A stretch of DNA of 64,000 nt. Source: Bacteroidota bacterium. GTDB lineage: Bacteria > Bacteroidota > Bacteroidia > Chitinophagales > Chitinophagaceae. Shown here one piece after another: positions 9,379 through 18,619 of the stretch. The translations under genes and the position numbers were made by a program. The stretch spans positions 1 through 64,000 of the forward strand of contig JAEZGS010000027.1 of the NCBI GenBank assembly GCA_023437225.1. The letters are read 5' to 3'. The notes beneath the pieces are model-generated. The model ran no database searches. It saw only the letters and a program-made list of their open reading frames with translations, and was not told the origin of the DNA. Numbering within the stretch: position 1 is the first letter of the stretch; every line of letters begins with the position of its first letter.

Positions 9379-9407
9379 GCATTCCGCTTTCCGCTTCACG
9401 TTTTCCG
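9379..9407. repeat. Short copy of the CCGCTTT-type repeat
   Basis: About 29 bp of the same C/T words (GCATTCCGCTTTCCGCTTCACG) that make up the array at 121-349. It lies between the end of the lipoprotein gene and the terminator hairpin. It is a single partial unit rather than an array. Confidence 0.6.
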
Positions 9408-9437
9408 ATAATAACAGTTTTGGGTTTTTCATGCGAC

Positions 9438-9459
9438 GCCGCCTCATTCCTGGGGCGGC
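9438..9459. terminator. Rho-independent-type hairpin between convergent genes
   Basis: Stem GCCGCCTCA / TGGGGCGGC (nine pairs including one G-U) with a TTCC loop, followed on the plus strand by ATATTTATTTG. It lies in the 125-bp gap between convergent genes ending at 9355 (+) and 9481 (-), so it may serve both. The T-tract is imperfect. Confidence 0.65.
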
Positions 9460-9480
9460 ATATTTATTTGCGTCTTGTGT

Positions 9481-10035
9481 TTATCTGTTTGGCTGTTTCT
9501 CCAGTGTGCCGCAATTTGATCTTTTGCCCAGGTATGGATTCTCCATTATCGTATCCCTGTCAAGCCAGCTTGCCCCTTTACTGTATTCTTCGCAATGAAA
9601 CAGGTAAATCGGTTTTAAGGTGTTACCTGATGCGGTAAGCTCTATCATGTTTTCACTAAGATCTTTAAAATGCTCACGCTGATGTTTAATATCCGTGCGG
9701 TTCACCTCTATGTGTAAAGTGTGTTCCAACAAATCCTTTTCTAATTTGGAAAATATTTGTTGCTGCGCATCACTAAGTTCCCTGGTGTTAATATCATCAA
9801 CAGTTAAGTTCATTTGTTTTGCCGCGCGAGACGCCGCTCTGCTGTCACCGTCTGCCAGTGCTTCGGATAGCTCAAAATATCCTTTGAGCAATGGAGATAA
9901 TACATCGGATTTTACATCTTCCTGATGAGTGATCGGATTGCTGTTGCTCCTTGTTTCACTGCCCGTATCGCCTGTATCGCCGCACGATGATGCGAGCATG
10001 ATCGCTACAATTGAGGATATGATGTATGGTTTCAT
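9481..10035 (-). CDS. DUF3347-like lipoprotein
   Basis: 184 residues with a lipoprotein signal ending ASSC (Cys18). The body (about 45-180) matches the layout of DUF3347. It starts with LSPLLKGYFELSEALADGDSRAASRAAKQM and later has HREHFKDLSENMIEL, LYLFHCEEYSKGASWL-type and NPYLGKRSNCGTL elements. The family is often linked to heavy-metal efflux proteins and carries His/Cys residues that could bind Cu; here HC and C of NCG are present, while the usual CPM is changed to HCEEY. It is divergent from the oxidoreductase gene at 10098 across only 62 bp. A metal role is inference. Confidence 0.7.
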   Translation of the reverse strand: MKPYIISSIVAIMLASSCGDTGDTGSETRSNSNPITHQEDVKSDVLSPLLKGYFELSEALADGDSRAASRAAKQMNLTVDDINTRELSDAQQQIFSKLEKDLLEHTLHIEVNRTDIKHQREHFKDLSENMIELTASGNTLKPIYLFHCEEYSKGASWLDRDTIMENPYLGKRSNCGTLEKQPNR

Positions 10036-10081
10036 AGCTGCCGTTTGAGCCTGTAAATTTATGATTTATGATGGCAATCGA

Positions 10082-10097
10082 TTAACTTATAAGTTAA
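10082..10097. promoter_or_regulatory. Perfect 16-bp palindrome, candidate operator
   Basis: TTAACTTATAAGTTAA is a perfect palindrome that ends directly before the ATG at 10098, in the 62-bp gap between divergent genes. Its size and symmetry fit a dimeric winged-helix repressor such as HxlR or MarR types; no such regulator gene is in the window. Confidence 0.6.
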
Positions 10098-10760
10098 ATG
10101 ACAGTTATGAAAAAGATTGGTATCCTGGGAACAGGCATCGTTGGAAAAACAATTGGGAATAAACTGATTGAATTAGGATATAAAGTAATGATGGGTAGTC
10201 GCACCAAAAGCAATGAAACCGCCAGGGAATGGGTTGCATTAAATGGAGCCAACGCTTCAGAAGGAAGTTTTTCGGATGCCACCTTGTTCGGTGATATTAT
10301 TTTCAATTGCACGAAAGGGGATAGCTCGATCAAAGCTCTGCAGATGGCCCGGCCAGAGAACTTCAAAGGCAGGATTGTGATCGACCTTGCAAACCCATTA
10401 GATTTTAGTCAAGGCATGCCGCCCTCGCTGTTGCCCCAATTCAGCAATACGACCTCACTCGGTGAAATGATTCATAAACTCCTTCCTGAAGCCCACGTGG
10501 TTAAAACACTCAACATGGTGAATTGTGAAGTGATGGTCGATGCGAAAAAATCGGGTGGCGATCCCACCATGTTTATTTGCGGTAATGATGAGGAAGCAAA
10601 GAAAGAAGTTACATCACTCCTGAATCAGTTCGGATGGATTGACATCATTGATCTTGGAGACATCAGTGCTGCAAGAGGAACAGAAATGATGCTTCCCATC
10701 TGGCTTCGGACCTGGCAGGCAACAGGCAACGGTCACTTCGGTTTCAAGATCGTCAGGTAA
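10098..10760 (+). CDS. NADP-dependent F420-reductase-like oxidoreductase
   Basis: 220 residues, cytosolic. The Rossmann signature GILGTGIVG is at residues 8-16, followed by GYKVMMGSR with the Ser-Arg typical of NADP binding. IVIDLANPLDF and VVKTLNMVNCEVM are characteristic of the F420_oxidored/NADPH-dependent reductase family. Bacteroidota lack F420, so the true substrate is unknown. The start at 10098 abuts the palindrome; an alternative ATG at 10107 would place the palindrome in the leader. The palindrome suggests repression by a winged-helix regulator encoded elsewhere. Confidence 0.85.
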   Translation: MTVMKKIGILGTGIVGKTIGNKLIELGYKVMMGSRTKSNETAREWVALNGANASEGSFSDATLFGDIIFNCTKGDSSIKALQMARPENFKGRIVIDLANPLDFSQGMPPSLLPQFSNTTSLGEMIHKLLPEAHVVKTLNMVNCEVMVDAKKSGGDPTMFICGNDEEAKKEVTSLLNQFGWIDIIDLGDISAARGTEMMLPIWLRTWQATGNGHFGFKIVR

Positions 10761-10794
10761 TTTTCCTTTTCTTTGCCGTCCGAATAAAATCGAG

Positions 10795-12858
10795 ATGAAG
10801 TATAACCTTACCTTTTGTTTTCTATTGATCGCGCATTTGGTTTCATCGCAAACAAAGTATCGGGGACCGGCATTTAAGGACACTATAAATGACGGCTTCA
10901 TTACCGATAGTGTAACACTTGAGAAGGTGACAATAGTTGGCGGTGCAGGAAGACAATACGAGCCTATCAGTAGTGTTGATATAAGGATGCGAGACATCAC
11001 CAGTTCGCAGGATGTGCTTCGAATGGTCCCTGGTTTATTCATTGGTCAACATGCCGGAGGTGGCAAGGCTGAACAGATATTCCTCCGCGGATTTGATATC
11101 GATCACGGAACCGATATCAACATAATGGTGGACGGTACACCAGTAAATATGGTTTCACATGCTCATGGACAGGGATATGCAGACCTTCATTTCCTGATCC
11201 CTGAATTGATTCAGAAAGTAGATTTTAAGAAAGGGCCTTACTATGCCGATAAAGGAAACTTTACTACCACTGGCTTTGTGAATTTCAACACTTTCAATTT
11301 TCTGCCTCACAGCAGTGTTAAATTGGAAGCAGGTATGTTCAATACAGTCCGGACAGTTGCAATGCTCGACCTGCTTAGTGAACAGCGCAAGAAAGCCGGT
11401 CAGTCAGCTTACATTGGAACTGAATACTTGTATACAAAAGGATATTTTGATCATCCACAGCACCTCAATCGTTTCAACATTTTTGGAAAATACCATCACC
11501 AACTTAGTAAGCGAACGACACTAAATGTTTCGGCTTCAACATTCAGTAGTAAATGGAACGCATCGGGACAAATCCCTGACAGGGCGGTGAAAGAAGGACG
11601 GATCGGATTTTATGGTGCGATCGATCCTGATGAAGGTGGCAGTACGGCGCGTACAAATGCAAATGCAATTGTCACAACAACACTTAATAGCAAGTCAAAC
11701 ATCCGCACACAACTGTTTTATACACATTACAAATTCGACCTGTTTTCCAACTTCACATTCTTTAAAGAGGATCCTGTTAACGGCGACCAGATCCGTCAAA
11801 GAGAAAGTCGGAATATGTATGGAGTAAACACGAGTTATAATAACAGGAGTTTCATCGGGAATACGGAGGTCAATTCTGAAATTGGCGTCCACGCCCGTTT
11901 TGACCGGACCGCTGATTCCGAGTTGTCACGAACAAAAAATCGAAACTTATTGATGACACCACTGGCACTGGGAGACATAACAGAAAATAACATCGCAGCT
12001 TACATCAATGAAACGATATCGTTTTCGAATTGGTTTAACATCAATGCGGGAATAAGAGTCGACCAGTTTTACAACAGGTATGTAAATAAGCTCGAAAACA
12101 ATCATGAGGCAAGTGCATCTGCTTCGATTGTTAGTCCAAAGGTTACGGTATCGTATCATCCCACCACAAAAACCCAGTTCTATATAAGTGCCGGAAAGGG
12201 CTTTCACTCCAACGATACAAGAGTTGTTGTGCCCAGAAATGGACGCGAAATTTTGCCCGCGGCATATGGCTCAGATGTGGGAGTAATATTTAAGCCTGCT
12301 AAAGAACTGCTGGTGCACTTTGCAGGGTGGTACCTGTGGATGGAGCAGGAATTTGTGTATGTGGGTGATGAAAGTATTGTTGAACCGAGCGGTAAAAGCA
12401 GAAGAGTGGGATTGGATCTTTCCGCGCGTTACATGCCATGGAGATGGCTATATTTTGATATGGACATGAATTATTCGCATGCCAGGGCTATTGATGGAGA
12501 AAAGGGTTCGAATCATATACCGCTTGCGCCGAAGTTCACATCTATTGGAGGAATTACATTCACCTCAAATCTCGGGTTAAATGCAAGTGTGAGATATCGA
12601 TATATGAGCGATCGACCAGCGAACGAAGATAATAGCATGGTGGCTAAGGGGTATTTCATTACAGATGCTATTATTACGTACACAAAAAAGCGATATGAGT
12701 TGGGCATTACTGTACAAAACCTCTTTAACAGTAGATGGAAGGAAACTCAGTTTGAAACGGAAAGCCGATTGTTTGATGAACCGCAGCCAGTTTCCGAAAT
12801 TCATTTCACGCCCGGCACCCCGTTTTTTATCAAGGCGGGAGTTACTGTGAAATTTTGA
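10795..12858 (+). CDS. TonB-dependent receptor
   Basis: 687 residues with a signal peptide (about 1-19, ending VSSQ). It has no carboxypeptidase-like N-terminal extension: residues 40-150 go straight into the plug (VTIVGGAGRQY, DVLRMVPGLFIGQHAGGGKAEQIFLRGFD, MVDGTPVNMVSHAHGQGYADLHFL). The rest is a 22-strand barrel pattern ending in the aromatic-rich FFIKAGVTVKF. His-rich SHAHGQGYADLHF could suggest a metal or metal-chelate ligand, which is not proven. No SusD partner is nearby. Its TGA (12856-12858) is directly followed by the TCA that is the stop of the convergent giant gene, with no room for a separate terminator. Confidence 0.93.
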   Translation: MKYNLTFCFLLIAHLVSSQTKYRGPAFKDTINDGFITDSVTLEKVTIVGGAGRQYEPISSVDIRMRDITSSQDVLRMVPGLFIGQHAGGGKAEQIFLRGFDIDHGTDINIMVDGTPVNMVSHAHGQGYADLHFLIPELIQKVDFKKGPYYADKGNFTTTGFVNFNTFNFLPHSSVKLEAGMFNTVRTVAMLDLLSEQRKKAGQSAYIGTEYLYTKGYFDHPQHLNRFNIFGKYHHQLSKRTTLNVSASTFSSKWNASGQIPDRAVKEGRIGFYGAIDPDEGGSTARTNANAIVTTTLNSKSNIRTQLFYTHYKFDLFSNFTFFKEDPVNGDQIRQRESRNMYGVNTSYNNRSFIGNTEVNSEIGVHARFDRTADSELSRTKNRNLLMTPLALGDITENNIAAYINETISFSNWFNINAGIRVDQFYNRYVNKLENNHEASASASIVSPKVTVSYHPTTKTQFYISAGKGFHSNDTRVVVPRNGREILPAAYGSDVGVIFKPAKELLVHFAGWYLWMEQEFVYVGDESIVEPSGKSRRVGLDLSARYMPWRWLYFDMDMNYSHARAIDGEKGSNHIPLAPKFTSIGGITFTSNLGLNASVRYRYMSDRPANEDNSMVAKGYFITDAIITYTKKRYELGITVQNLFNSRWKETQFETESRLFDEPQPVSEIHFTPGTPFFIKAGVTVKF

Positions 12859-15800
12859 TCATATACCGATATCTATATTCACTCCATCGTATTGAATAAT
12901 TGCTCGGAATGGGTCCAAACCAATGGAAAATTTAAGTTGTAAGTTTTCCTCGTACGTTGACCACCCAAGATAGAATTCGGGACGATAGACGCCGGCCCCA
13001 ACATGTATCCAACGAGTTTTTATTTGTAATACCCGGATCTCAACGTTTGCCTTTGCACTTGTTGAAACCGAAAGCTCACGCCCTAACTGGCAATTGATTG
13101 TGCAGTCGCCATTGAATTCAACAATGGCTTTCGCAAGATCATAGCCGGCCAGATTGAATTCGCCGCTTAGATCCATGTCCATCTTACAATTGATTGAGAA
13201 GCCCGTCTGCGTTACTCTTCCCGCCGCCTGCGCCTTAAATTTCTCTTTGAATTCACCCTGTTCTTTCTGTTGAATGGAAGTAACGCCTTTGAAGTTCATG
13301 GAATTTGGAGCCAACCCTTCGTCGGGCACAACCTGCCAGCTTCCTGATAACGCGATGAATTCACCATCGAGTACCACTTTTGTGTTACCAATGACCATTT
13401 CTATTGCTGCTGCTCCACGCAAAAACACTTTATCTCCTGATATTAATCCCGCGAAATGAACACTATGTCCCAACACGCTACAATCAAGTCCCGCAACAAA
13501 GGTTGGCGATGAAGGAATGGTGTAACGCTCTCCGTCTATCAACATATCTCCCAGATAAAATGCACCGTGCTTGCCACCCTCATTCCTGATCTTGTATTCA
13601 GGGCGTGAGAAAATTGATCGCAAATAGTTTGCATTGGATTTATCAACTTTTGTAGCGAGTGCTGACGGTGGTGGCGACGCTTCCATCCATTTCATTTGTT
13701 CAGTGATTGTGAGACGGCTTCTTATGGTAGCACAAGAGTCTGCCCCGGCATTATCAGTCAGCCAGTCAGGAAGTTCTATCTCCTCTTTCGTTTCATACGT
13801 GTTTGTATTTAACAATGCGAGCAGGTATCTGCTGTCCCGATGAACAACACGAAATACAGTGTTTAGATTTATCATTTCTGCCGGGCGCCACTTAAATGTT
13901 CCTTCAGGTACAGTTCCAAATGCTTTATTGATAAACATGTACTCGGAACTTTTTCTGAATTGATGCATGGCAATACGCGCCTTCACTTCTTTTGCAGATC
14001 TCGATCCTTCTGCCAGCCAGGATGGTATTGGTTTTATTAAGCTGTTGGTTGTACCGGCAACATAAACTGAATACGTTCCATGATTCGTTCCTACAACTTC
14101 CCATTCCGTATCCTGACCAAGGATTTGATTGCTAATGTCAAGCACTTCATTTGCTGAAATAAAAAATTCTCCTTCCGCATGATCCATTCGCTGCCTGCTG
14201 CGGATTTGAAAGCTGCCTTCTGCTGTACGCTCTCTCGCTAATTCCAGCACTCCTTTCGCAAGTACTCTGATCCGTGGGTTGATAAGAGTTACTTCAGATG
14301 CAATGCTTTTTTTGCCTGTAAAGGCATTGAACTTTACGGCCTGCCGTTTTTCTTTGGAAAATATTTTTTCCTTACCGATCGACTCTTCAAGCCTTCGGAT
14401 AATTTCCTGGTGGTTGATTGGCGGCACATTTGGCAAGTCATCTGAATCGTTGTCCACTGGCTCTGATAATTGCTTTTGAACGATCGCTTCAAGCTCTGCG
14501 GCAATTTGTGATTCGTTCTTCAGGTTCTTATGAAAGTCAATAAACAACTTGTCAAGGTCTTCCTTGATCGGAAGTTTGTTGGAATTAATAATGTTGTTAT
14601 AGTCAGCTTTATCAAGTTTGTTCCGCTTCTCTACAGGGTTATTTTCGTCAAGTACCTTCACTAGTTTTTTTGACGCTTTTAGTGATTTGGCTAATTCAGC
14701 GGATATGTCTTTCGCCACTCTCATACGATCATTTAGAATCGGCTTGCGACCCGGCCGGGTCTGCATCCATTTCGATACAAGCAAATTTGTAATACGTCTT
14801 ATGATTCGATTTTGCGTTGCGGCATCCCCCGGAAACAATACATTCGGAAAACCGCGAACTTCCTTGTTGATCAAATGCATGATCTCTGATCTAAATGAAA
14901 GCACATTGTGTCTTTCGAAAATTGTTACAATTTTCCGCGCATCTAAAGGCATATTTGACACGAGGTTCCGCCACAACCTTTGCGCAGTATCTGCCGCATG
15001 GTCCTTCGTCAACCTTACCTGTTCAAAGTCTGATGTAAAATCATTCTGTGCATCCTGAATTTTTTTATCAGCTTTTTTAAATAGGTCGATGACTGCCGGA
15101 TTAGACCTATCGATGGCTTGTCCTGGATTCGAAAGTTTTATATGAGTATAGATTTCAAGTTGTACGGGAATCGGTTGAACGTTTATTGGAGTTATACCCG
15201 TTGGTATTGGCGAACTATCGATATTCGTTGTTCCGGGTATTTGCGCTCTTATTTCAAGTTCATTTTCATGAAAAAGACGCAATTCTTTTCTGAATTCATC
15301 AGGCGTTAGCAGGTAAACGGATCCGGAAAAGCGGAAGCCAATTTCCATTATGTCCAAATCCACTTGCATCCATCGAAACATTTTTGGTACCAGGTCAATA
15401 ACGAAGGAAGGGTCTGAAATAAATCTTCGCAATATGTCGCCGCCTTCGCGGAGTAATCCTCGGAAAGCAAGAAGTCCTGCGACTCCCGTATTGAGGATGT
15501 CAATGAGGCTGATGCTGTAATCCAGTTGCATTTGCTTGCTCGCACCAAACACTTGAAGGCCCAACTCTCCACGTATAGAGAAGTTCATCAGGGAGGCCAG
15601 GCTTGAATCGGGCCGAACCGGCTTGCTAAAGCCGCTGGCTATCAATCCAAACATATCCAATAGCGCAAAGAGGTCGAATTGAGGTAATGTGCGTGTGACA
15701 CTGATCGACATGTACATTAATCCGGGAACATTGCCCGCTAAAGAAATTCTGTCAAAGTAAAAATCAAGTGCGAAGCTTGGCGGCACCTGTAACGGGGGCG

Positions 15801-18399
15801 GAATCATTGTGGGGTTCAATATCATTCCAATTACCTGGTTGATCATTACAAGGGTTCCTCGTTGGAGATCTACTAGAACAAAAGCAGTTCCTTTATCATC
15901 GTCCAGTGAATTGAAATGAGTTAGTTTATCGCAAAGCACTGTGCGATTTACGAATTTTGAAGGGTCTATATTTCCAAGTAGAAAACCGCCGTCCAGAGTA
16001 AGTCCCGGCATAAAGCAAAACATCGTGGGACTAAAGCTGTTTTCTTTCAAATATAGTCGTGCAACATAGTTGTCGGGCGGCCCGATCCAGGCTTGTAGTC
16101 CCAATTCATCCGTTGCGTTGACAGCGTCGTTTCCGGAAAACAAAACCTTCCATTCCGGATACGGAATCGGCGGCGTCGTCCCGATCACGTTGATGGATCC
16201 CGTTTGTGTAGTGTCAGTCAGTCTGAAACCTCCGACAACTGACTTTGCATTAATGAGGTCATCCGGTGTAAAATCAACTGATTGGTCTATGCCGAATCCG
16301 AAAGCGTTTGATTTCCAGTCATAAGATAACTTCAGACTCCTGATGTAAAGATCAATGATCTGTTCCACAGCATCGCTGTTTTTGCCGAACGGCAGGTGTA
16401 GTAAGGGTTTGCTGCCCTCCGTTTCAAGCAGGATATAGAGCGACTCTATGCTGCCTCCAAGAGTAAGCCGGATTTTATCTGCAGGTAGGAACTGATCAAG
16501 AAATGCCGGCAAATGGATCAATTCAATAGAACCTTCAAGGTGCACATCCTTCGGTGCTGAAATTTTAAAACCGAGATTACTTAATCCAAAAACAAATGCA
16601 GTGCCGCTTCCGTTGCCTGCAAGCAAAGTTTTGATCTGTTCCTTGATATTGATAACAATTGCCGGATCTATTCCATAATGTCTTGCCAGGCTTTCGAGCG
16701 TCGATGTGTCGATCGCATCGAAATACAAAGCTGGATCCATTGGCATGGGCACGGAGAACAAAACAGGTTCCGTTCCAGTGCTTATAGAAAAGTCAATACC
16801 ATTGTTTGATATAGAGATGGAAGGAACCACTGCGAATTCCAACGAGGAAATAAGATTGGCGGCAACATTCAAATCGAGTTTGAAGCTGCTGTTCTGCTCA
16901 TCTTTATGAAGTGATAATGAAATGTTGCCCGGACGAACGCTTAGTAATCTGGCTGGATCCGATGACTCTGAAAAATCAGGGATAAGTCCTTTTGCGAGCA
17001 ACTGAAACAATTCAAATTCACCTGCATTTGTGAGATCAAGTTTCAGAGAAGCGTCATATCCTCCTGGGGATATTGTCATGGAAAATCTTAAGGTGCCGCC
17101 CTCAAGCAAAGTGTCAATTTTTTCCCAGATCGGTTGGAGGAAATCAACAGGCGATTCATCATTTAAGTTGAGCGCAGAATCATAGGTTGCTTCGCCCGAT
17201 ATAGTTACTTCCTCAGAAACTTTAAGCGACAGCTTTGCGAAGCGAAAACTGAAGACAGACTTATCATCATTCAGAGGATTGGGTATCTTCAATGCAGGTA
17301 AACCTCCAATCATTTCAAATAAGATCGAGTTATCGTCGACGTCGATGATCGTTTTGAATTCCGCATCTGTCACCGGCATTATTTTGAATGCCTCACCGGT
17401 TAAGGATAGTAATGTCCGTCCACCGATGGTCCAGGCTGTAATACCGGTCTTTTCAAGTGTTGCCTTTGTTTCGAATGCAGTGCCTTTGGTATGGACTGGC
17501 ATGCCGGGCCAATCACCATCTTGCGGTTTGATTACAAGTTTTAATTCTGTTGAATCATCCTTGCTTGTGTACGCAAGGTCTATGATGCATTCGGTGGAAG
17601 GGAATGGGGCAATATTTTCAGCAACCAGATGATTGCGAATAAGCCATTCAGAAACCAGCGCCCAGTCGGCATTGTGTGAACCTTTCATTGTTATCGTCCA
17701 ATAGTCATCAACTCGTGTAAAATGAATATTCACTGATGCGCCTCGGATGAGGGACAGTTTTTGTTCCGAATAAGTAAATGCGAAATTGAAATGCTTCACC
17801 TCCAACTCATTCGTTTCTTCTTCAAGATGTAAACGAATAGAGCCCGTTAAGGTTCCTGACGGTGTGTCCAGCAAACCAGCAAGAAGAGAATCTGCAACTT
17901 TCATTTCGGCATTACCTTCAAGAACGTAATTGCCATCTTCTGCAAGCCTGAGCTTTGTCGAGGGCTTAAGCTTAATACCTGTTCCGTTTAATTCAAACTC
18001 TTCTACAAGGCTAAGCGTGAATGCGTTTCCAACGAGTTGTCCATGCATGTACTGTAGAAGAAATGATAAGCCATCCGGAAACATCACCTCATTCTCTAAA
18101 GCCACAGTACCGTCACACTTTTCGACACCGTCGAAATTTAATACTCCCTGCACGTCCTTTACTTTGACTGCCAGGTTAAACTGTCTTAGTTGAAAGTTTG
18201 AAGCAATCACTTCTATAGGCGATGTAGTGCGCACGTTCAATATACTTAGTGCGGGATCAAATTTTATTTCTGCTGGAAAACTCGACGGCGAAAGAAGCCC
18301 GTTGCTGAACGTAAGTTGTCGGGTAATTGAAGCATCATTTGACAGGTCAAAACTCTCAAGACCGTGGATGTCTTTCAACTCCGATAGATTGAACTGCAT
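12859..18399 (-). CDS. Very large protein of unknown function (1846 aa)
   Basis: One uninterrupted 1846-residue frame with no signal peptide, no membrane helix and no domain I recognise. Residues 1-1050 are dominated by alternating hydrophobic/polar beta-type segments (for example LKLDLTNAG, IRLTLGGSIESLYILLE, FSIRGELGLQVFG) separated by short loops, with proline-rich turns such as IPPPLQVPPSF near 866-876. Residues 1100-1360 are charged and helical (KKADKKIQDAQNDF, DLDKLFIDFHKNLKNESQIAAELEAI). Residues 1370-1846 return to beta-rich sequence, ending IIQYDGVNIDIGI. The pattern recalls long groove-like lipid carriers or a shell/tail scaffold, but nothing proves it. It stands alone: convergent with a TonB receptor and divergent from a LytS kinase across 220 bp. 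Confidence 0.85.
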   Translation of the reverse strand: MQFNLSELKDIHGLESFDLSNDASITRQLTFSNGLLSPSSFPAEIKFDPALSILNVRTTSPIEVIASNFQLRQFNLAVKVKDVQGVLNFDGVEKCDGTVALENEVMFPDGLSFLLQYMHGQLVGNAFTLSLVEEFELNGTGIKLKPSTKLRLAEDGNYVLEGNAEMKVADSLLAGLLDTPSGTLTGSIRLHLEEETNELEVKHFNFAFTYSEQKLSLIRGASVNIHFTRVDDYWTITMKGSHNADWALVSEWLIRNHLVAENIAPFPSTECIIDLAYTSKDDSTELKLVIKPQDGDWPGMPVHTKGTAFETKATLEKTGITAWTIGGRTLLSLTGEAFKIMPVTDAEFKTIIDVDDNSILFEMIGGLPALKIPNPLNDDKSVFSFRFAKLSLKVSEEVTISGEATYDSALNLNDESPVDFLQPIWEKIDTLLEGGTLRFSMTISPGGYDASLKLDLTNAGEFELFQLLAKGLIPDFSESSDPARLLSVRPGNISLSLHKDEQNSSFKLDLNVAANLISSLEFAVVPSISISNNGIDFSISTGTEPVLFSVPMPMDPALYFDAIDTSTLESLARHYGIDPAIVINIKEQIKTLLAGNGSGTAFVFGLSNLGFKISAPKDVHLEGSIELIHLPAFLDQFLPADKIRLTLGGSIESLYILLETEGSKPLLHLPFGKNSDAVEQIIDLYIRSLKLSYDWKSNAFGFGIDQSVDFTPDDLINAKSVVGGFRLTDTTQTGSINVIGTTPPIPYPEWKVLFSGNDAVNATDELGLQAWIGPPDNYVARLYLKENSFSPTMFCFMPGLTLDGGFLLGNIDPSKFVNRTVLCDKLTHFNSLDDDKGTAFVLVDLQRGTLVMINQVIGMILNPTMIPPPLQVPPSFALDFYFDRISLAGNVPGLMYMSISVTRTLPQFDLFALLDMFGLIASGFSKPVRPDSSLASLMNFSIRGELGLQVFGASKQMQLDYSISLIDILNTGVAGLLAFRGLLREGGDILRRFISDPSFVIDLVPKMFRWMQVDLDIMEIGFRFSGSVYLLTPDEFRKELRLFHENELEIRAQIPGTTNIDSSPIPTGITPINVQPIPVQLEIYTHIKLSNPGQAIDRSNPAVIDLFKKADKKIQDAQNDFTSDFEQVRLTKDHAADTAQRLWRNLVSNMPLDARKIVTIFERHNVLSFRSEIMHLINKEVRGFPNVLFPGDAATQNRIIRRITNLLVSKWMQTRPGRKPILNDRMRVAKDISAELAKSLKASKKLVKVLDENNPVEKRNKLDKADYNNIINSNKLPIKEDLDKLFIDFHKNLKNESQIAAELEAIVQKQLSEPVDNDSDDLPNVPPINHQEIIRRLEESIGKEKIFSKEKRQAVKFNAFTGKKSIASEVTLINPRIRVLAKGVLELARERTAEGSFQIRSRQRMDHAEGEFFISANEVLDISNQILGQDTEWEVVGTNHGTYSVYVAGTTNSLIKPIPSWLAEGSRSAKEVKARIAMHQFRKSSEYMFINKAFGTVPEGTFKWRPAEMINLNTVFRVVHRDSRYLLALLNTNTYETKEEIELPDWLTDNAGADSCATIRSRLTITEQMKWMEASPPPSALATKVDKSNANYLRSIFSRPEYKIRNEGGKHGAFYLGDMLIDGERYTIPSSPTFVAGLDCSVLGHSVHFAGLISGDKVFLRGAAAIEMVIGNTKVVLDGEFIALSGSWQVVPDEGLAPNSMNFKGVTSIQQKEQGEFKEKFKAQAAGRVTQTGFSINCKMDMDLSGEFNLAGYDLAKAIVEFNGDCTINCQLGRELSVSTSAKANVEIRVLQIKTRWIHVGAGVYRPEFYLGWSTYEENLQLKFSIGLDPFRAIIQYDGVNIDIGI

Positions 18400-18547
18400 A
18401 AGCCAGATTTAAATATGATTGGAAAAGTCAGGTCGGCAGAAACAAAACCGGGGCAGGAGTAAATGTGGTATGGATAAACAAAGCATGAAGCAAATCTGAA
18501 TGCTCGCAGCATCAAAATATAAAATGTTATTGAATGTTTTTGGGTTA

Positions 18548-18576
18548 TTTGTCGCGCAATTGCAGCGTTTTGTCGC
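18548..18576 (+). promoter_or_regulatory. 21-bp-period direct repeat, putative LytTR operator
   Basis: Two perfect copies of TTTGTCGC at 18548-18555 and 18569-18576 are spaced 21 bp start to start, two helical turns. They precede the LytS/LytTR operon, and the second copy ends 31 bp before the -7-like TACTTTG. LytTR regulators are known to bind direct repeats of about this period. A third copy lies before the barrel gene at 20522. Confidence 0.6.
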
Positions 18577-18607
18577 ACTTTAATGGCCTAATCAACAATT
18601 AGAACGG

Positions 18608-18614
18608 TACTTTG
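18608..18614 (+). promoter_or_regulatory. -7-like promoter element
   Basis: TACTTTG, one base shorter than the Bacteroidota TAnnTTTG consensus, is 5 bp before the kinase ATG at 18620. If real, the mRNA is almost leaderless. No clear -33 TTTG was found at the usual distance. Confidence 0.4.
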
Positions 18615-18619
18615 CAGCC

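Noticed and set aside
10614..11042. 142-codon minus-strand open frame
   Set aside because: It lies antisense across two well-supported genes with no recognisable product.
13000..18193. Several plus-strand frames of 60-146 codons opposite the giant gene
   Set aside because: They are antisense shadows without start context or recognisable content.
18500..18512. Short hairpin ATGCT-CGC-AGCAT between the giant gene and the LytS gene
   Set aside because: Five-base arms in a 220-bp gap are within chance expectation and no T-tract follows.
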